DNA of 64,000 bases from positions 2,490,745-2,554,744 of the forward strand of contig NC_021678.1 in the NCBI RefSeq assembly GCF_000247815.1, in the 5' to 3' direction. Positions within the stretch are counted from its first letter, which is position 1; every line of letters starts with the position of its first letter. The position numbers and the translations under genes were made by a program. Source of the stretch: Ficedula albicollis (taxonomy: Eukaryota > Chordata > Aves > Passeriformes > Muscicapidae). This document shows positions 59,828-64,000 of the stretch, piece by piece. Under the pieces are notes generated by a model. The model saw only the letters and a program-made list of their open reading frames with translations, was not told the DNA's origin and made no database searches.

Positions 59828-60535
59828 TTTGAAGTTTTAGAATATGGTAATAAGTAAAATGAAGGTTTTAGAGCGAAGGTTTCTTTCTTTCTTCACCTTC
59901 TTCTTCATGGGTATAGGTAGAACCTTTTTTAGTTAAATAAAAAATGCTGCACTGCGAGTCACAAGTGTTTAGTCATTAAGTCAAAAATAAAAATAATGTG
60001 TTAGTTCTTAATTAAACAATTAAATCTTAGAAGACCTTGTAACAAGCAAAATATGTCACCCTTTTGTCGTTTTGAACTCATTAACTAAAAGTACTATAAC
60101 ATTCACTGTAACATAAATAAGAATTAATAAACATCTAAGTCTCCGTCTCTCATTTCTTTAATCCCAACCCTAATAACAACAACAGAAATTTAAAAGCAGT
60201 AGCCTTCATGGGTATAGGTGGAACCTTTTTTAGTTAAATAAAAAATGCTGCACTGCGAGTCACATGTGTTTAGTCATTAAGACTGCGAGTCACAAGTGTT
60301 TAGTCATTAAGTCAAAAATAAAAATAATGTGTTAGTTCTTAATTAAACAATTAAATCTTAGAAGACCTTGTAACAAGCAAAATATGTCACCCTTTTGCCA
60401 TTTTGAACTCATTAACTAAAAGTACTATAACATTCACTGTAACATAAATAAGAATTAATAAACATCTAAGTCTCCGTCTCTCATTTCTTTAATCCCAACC
60501 CTAATAACAACAACAGAAATTTAAAAGCAGTATTC
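59828..60535. mobile_element. Candidate ERV- or LTR-derived AT-rich segment, internally duplicated
   Basis: The text changes to AT-rich, repeat-like sequence (TTTCTTTCTTTCTTCACC, AGTTAAATAAAAAATGC, ACTGCGAGTCACAAGTGT). Most of it occurs twice (59,903-60,201 and 60,204-60,532). It resembles LTR-type sequence by texture only; no boundaries or coding remnant were seen. Confidence 0.35.
59903..60532. repeat. About 300-bp tandem duplication with a nested 30-bp duplication
   Basis: Copy 1 is 59,903-60,201. Copy 2 is 60,204-60,532 and is 30 bp longer because ACTGCGAGTCACATGTGTTT AGTCATTAAG is itself doubled near 60,252 and 60,282. Few substitutions (for example TTGTCG/TTGCCA). Confidence 0.95.
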
Positions 60536-61494
60536 AGGGGTTTCTCCACCACCTACGGCCTTAAAAGATACTGAGCTCCAGCCCCCAAAATTATCTGCTG
60601 AATATTTGATGTATCTTCCCTCCCTCTTCCTCTGTTCCCATCCCAAATTCCACATCTCTCTGTCGTGGAATCCTGACCTGCAGCAAGTGGCACTCGTCTG
60701 TCCAGCTCTTTGCAGTGGGAGTGGCCTGACACACCACCCGTGTCAGAGGTGTTTGCACAGACAGCTCCCAGGATCCTCGTTTTTGGAAGTTAATGGTTTA
60801 GCAGGAAAACAATACATGGCTTTATTTTTCTATTCTGTGGTTATTCACTGCCTGGGAATATGTGAGTAGAATGGCAAGAACGGGGAATAAAAGGGAAAAT
60901 TAAGCTGCTGCACCTCTGCTCTGTGTTTTTTTGGGAATTCCTTTACCATCCTGTTCCAAATTTTAAGGCTGACCTTGTGCTTGAAAAAATTGCATTTGCC
61001 TCAGAAGTGAAACCTTTATTTCACAAGAACACGCAGCAAATTTTCTTTTCAAAGGCAGCATTTACCCTTCGCCTTCAATCCTGTGAGCCACCAAAAAATG
61101 CTTTGCCTCCTGCAGCTGCTGTGTGATGAGGTGGTGTTTGTGTGGTTCCTTTTTCTCTCTTGTAATTATGTTTAGATTTGTAGCTCTGCTATCCCATTTG
61201 TCTCTGTTCTGTTGCCCGTGTAATGGGGTATGGATTGTATTTTATAAGTTTTGACACTTTGAAACTTGTCCTGTACTTACAGTTGAATATAAATGTTTTG
61301 CTCCAGGCTAGCTAAACAAAAGGGATTTAAGAACAGTAGCGTTTTCTTAGGAAAATTCAAATGCCTGGGTTGGGTTTTGTTTGATAGATTTGCTTGTTAT
61401 TTGGCTAAATTTGCCTTTTAAGACCCAGCTGTGACTTTTCTTCTGGCCAAATGGCTGTTAGCTGCCATCTTCCATGCCTTGGAAATTGGAAATA

Positions 61495-61650
61495 TTTCAT
61501 GGAGTCATGGAATGGGTTGGGTTGGTAGGGACCCTAAAGATCATCCAATTCCAACCCCTTGCAGGGCAGGGACACCTTTGCTGAACCAGGTTACTCCAAG
61601 ACTCATCCAGCCTGGCCTTGAACATTTGCAGGAAGGTGAGATTCCCTCTT
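61495..61650 (-). mobile_element. CR1 LINE 3' end, reverse orientation
   Basis: On the + strand: GGAGTCATGGAATGGGTTGG, then GATCATCCAATTCCAACCCC and CATCCAGCCTGGCCTTGAAC, the reverse complement of a CR1 terminus. It lies about 90 bp before the solo LTR. Confidence 0.87.
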
Positions 61651-61736
61651 GACGAGGATTTTGGGGAAAGGCTGAGGAATTGGAGTAATGCTGATAAGCA
61701 GTTGGGTGTGTCAACCAGGTATGTGCCAACAGCTAA

Positions 61737-61741
61737 CACTG
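61737..61741. repeat. Left target-site duplication of the solo LTR
   Basis: CACTG directly precedes the TGTCC terminus and is repeated exactly after the CA terminus. Confidence 0.8.
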
Positions 61742-62954
<1,213 letters not shown>

Positions 62955-62959
62955 CACTG
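62955..62959. repeat. Right target-site duplication of the solo LTR
   Basis: CACTG directly follows the terminal ACA and matches the left copy at 61,737-61,741 exactly. Confidence 0.8.
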
Positions 62960-63060
62960 AAAGCTATTTAATCTGTTTATTATTCTGTGGAACCTTTCAG
63001 GGTTCAGGACTGGGAAGCTGTGTGTTGCTGTTTCCCTAAAGCAGAGTTCTCGTTGCGCAG

Positions 63061-63222
63061 GATGCTCCGGCTGCGGTTCGTGCCCGTGGCCGCGGCGCTG
63101 GCGGCGGTGTCGCGGCGCTACCACGGCACAGCCCCGCGCCCCGGCGCCCGGCGGAGGCTCCTGGTGGCGGCTTTCCTCGGGACCTCTGCGGCCACAGCGA
63201 GCGCCAGATTCCTTTGGCAGAG
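63061..63222 (+). CDS. MICU1: MICU1 first coding exon (mitochondrial calcium uptake 1), 5' part of the CDS
   Basis: The ATG at 63,062 opens 53 codons plus two bases of codon 54. The exon begins one base before the ATG, after an acceptor (pyrimidine-rich tract, then TTGCGCAG ending at 63,060), and ends AG|GTAATA at 63,222/63,223, splitting an Arg codon. The peptide starts MLRLRFVPVA and matches the vertebrate MICU1 N-terminus through a YHG motif (residues 20-22), RRRLL (30-34), VAAFLG (35-40), SAATAS (42-47) and LWQR (51-54). It has no acidic residue, many Arg and a hydrophobic stretch at 33-48, as expected of a mitochondrial presequence. MICU1 is an EF-hand protein of the intermembrane space that gates the MCU channel by sensing calcium; the EF hands lie in later exons beyond this window. 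In-frame upstream Met codons fall in the intron, so 63,062 is preferred. The exon is strikingly CpG-rich. Identification is by recalled homology, and confidence is high. Confidence 0.93.
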
Positions 63223-64000
63223 GTAATACACGCATAGCTAATTTCTCTCCTGCCCCCGGTGAGTACCTGCGGTGCTGCTGCTGCGTGGATGGAATGGCCG
63301 GGGGGGATTCCCTGCCGGGAGCGCTCAGGGGTGCACAGAGCTCGGGGCTGAGGCGTTGTCTCACACGGGCTCTTTGATGTGGTTTCCTGCCTGCCTGGTG
63401 GTTTGTGGTGGTGCGAAGAGAGAAACCTTCGCTTTCACAGCTTCTGGTTGAAACATCTGGGCGGGGTTTGCTCCTCTTGTGTTTTTTTTGTGTGGTCTGC
63501 TGGCTGCTTTCGTGTATAAAATGCAGCAGAGGAGCAGAAGGGGAGAGTGTGTCTTTTGGTGGGAAGGTAGCAGCACACAGGGTTTATGTGGATTTTAAGG
63601 GTCAGAGCCTTAAGACACTTCATGAGTCTCAAAGCTCATTCCTGTAACTGGGGGGAAAGGGGAAATTTGGGCTCCCCTGAGGTGACTGTCACTGAACCCT
63701 GGGCCTGTGCCATGTCTTAAGTAAAACAGGGACTCCTCTTCCATCCCATGGGAGCAGCGCGGCGCCAGCAGTGTCACTCAAGCACATGACTGCAATTAGA
63801 ATGTAAAAATAAAGTATTTGCTGAAAGCCTGCATTCTTTCCATTCTAATACTCAGGTGATTTGTTGCTGGCCTTCTGCTCACCTGTGGCTAGAAGGCTCT
63901 AGTTTAAATGCAGTGGGAGAAAGGTGATGGGAATTGTTCTGGCTGTTCCTTAGAGCTGTCAAACCCAACTCTCTGCTAAGAGGAGTTGCTGAGTGGAGGA
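63223..64000 (+). other. MICU1: MICU1 intron 2, 5' portion
   Basis: The GTAATA donor at 63,223 opens an intron that continues to the end of the window. The first 150 bases or so are still CpG-rich, an extension of the exon's CpG cluster. No second coding exon with the Lys-rich MICU1 continuation is visible. The short open frames at about 63.4-63.65 kb look like chance. Confidence 0.85.

Noticed and set aside
62987..63226. An upstream in-frame Met at 62,987 as the MICU1 start
   Set aside because: It lies before a good splice acceptor ending at 63,060, and the N-terminus beginning at 63,062 matches the known MICU1 start.

Overview
The window reads as nuclear DNA of a bird, most likely a songbird (passerine). 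There are no prokaryote-like genes. It contains several short CR1 LINE tails of the avian type and an ERVL-like solo LTR whose 5' end resembles passerine LTR families (a match from memory, not searched). One exon can be identified with confidence: the first coding exon of MICU1, the EF-hand gatekeeper of the mitochondrial calcium uniporter, on the + strand at 63,061-63,222. It encodes the mitochondrial presequence and ends in a clean GT splice donor.

Layout: (1) 1 to about 44.4 kb is long non-coding DNA whose + strand is rich in A and C, as expected when the sense strand is minus. I infer that it is intron 1 of MCU, the uniporter pore, because MCU lies head-to-head with MICU1 in other vertebrates; no MCU exon is visible. 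(2) 43.8-45.7 kb is a CpG-rich block broken by a 764-base G run and followed by a 95-bp minisatellite; it is the candidate MCU promoter and first exon. (3) 45.7-49.6 kb is a spacer holding a CR1 tail and a degenerate minisatellite with an embedded (ACATATAT)n tract. (4) 49.6-50.7 kb is a second CpG-rich block, broken by a 546-base G run; it is the candidate MICU1 promoter and non-coding exon 1. (5) 50.7-63.06 kb is MICU1 intron 1, with G+T excess on the + strand, three minus-oriented CR1 tails and one plus-oriented tail, and a solo LTR with a perfect 5-bp target duplication ending 101 bp before the coding exon. (6) 63.2-64.0 kb is the start of MICU1 intron 2.

If the MCU inference holds, the two genes are divergently arranged, with start regions about 5 kb apart, and encode the channel pore and its calcium-sensing gate.

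Two properties shape everything else. Six pure-G runs (40 to 1,402 bases) sit in minisatellites, CpG islands, next to poly(A) and inside the LTR. They behave like gap placeholders or sequencing drop-outs, not real DNA, and the huge poly-Gly and poly-Pro reading frames they create are not genes. In addition, at least twelve nearly identical short direct duplications (28 to 574 bp) are scattered through the window, which are either assembly or haplotype artefacts or an unusually active tandem-duplication process. I saw no new biochemical system. The points most worth checking are the divergent MCU/MICU1 arrangement, the LTR next to the MICU1 coding exon, and the duplication pattern.
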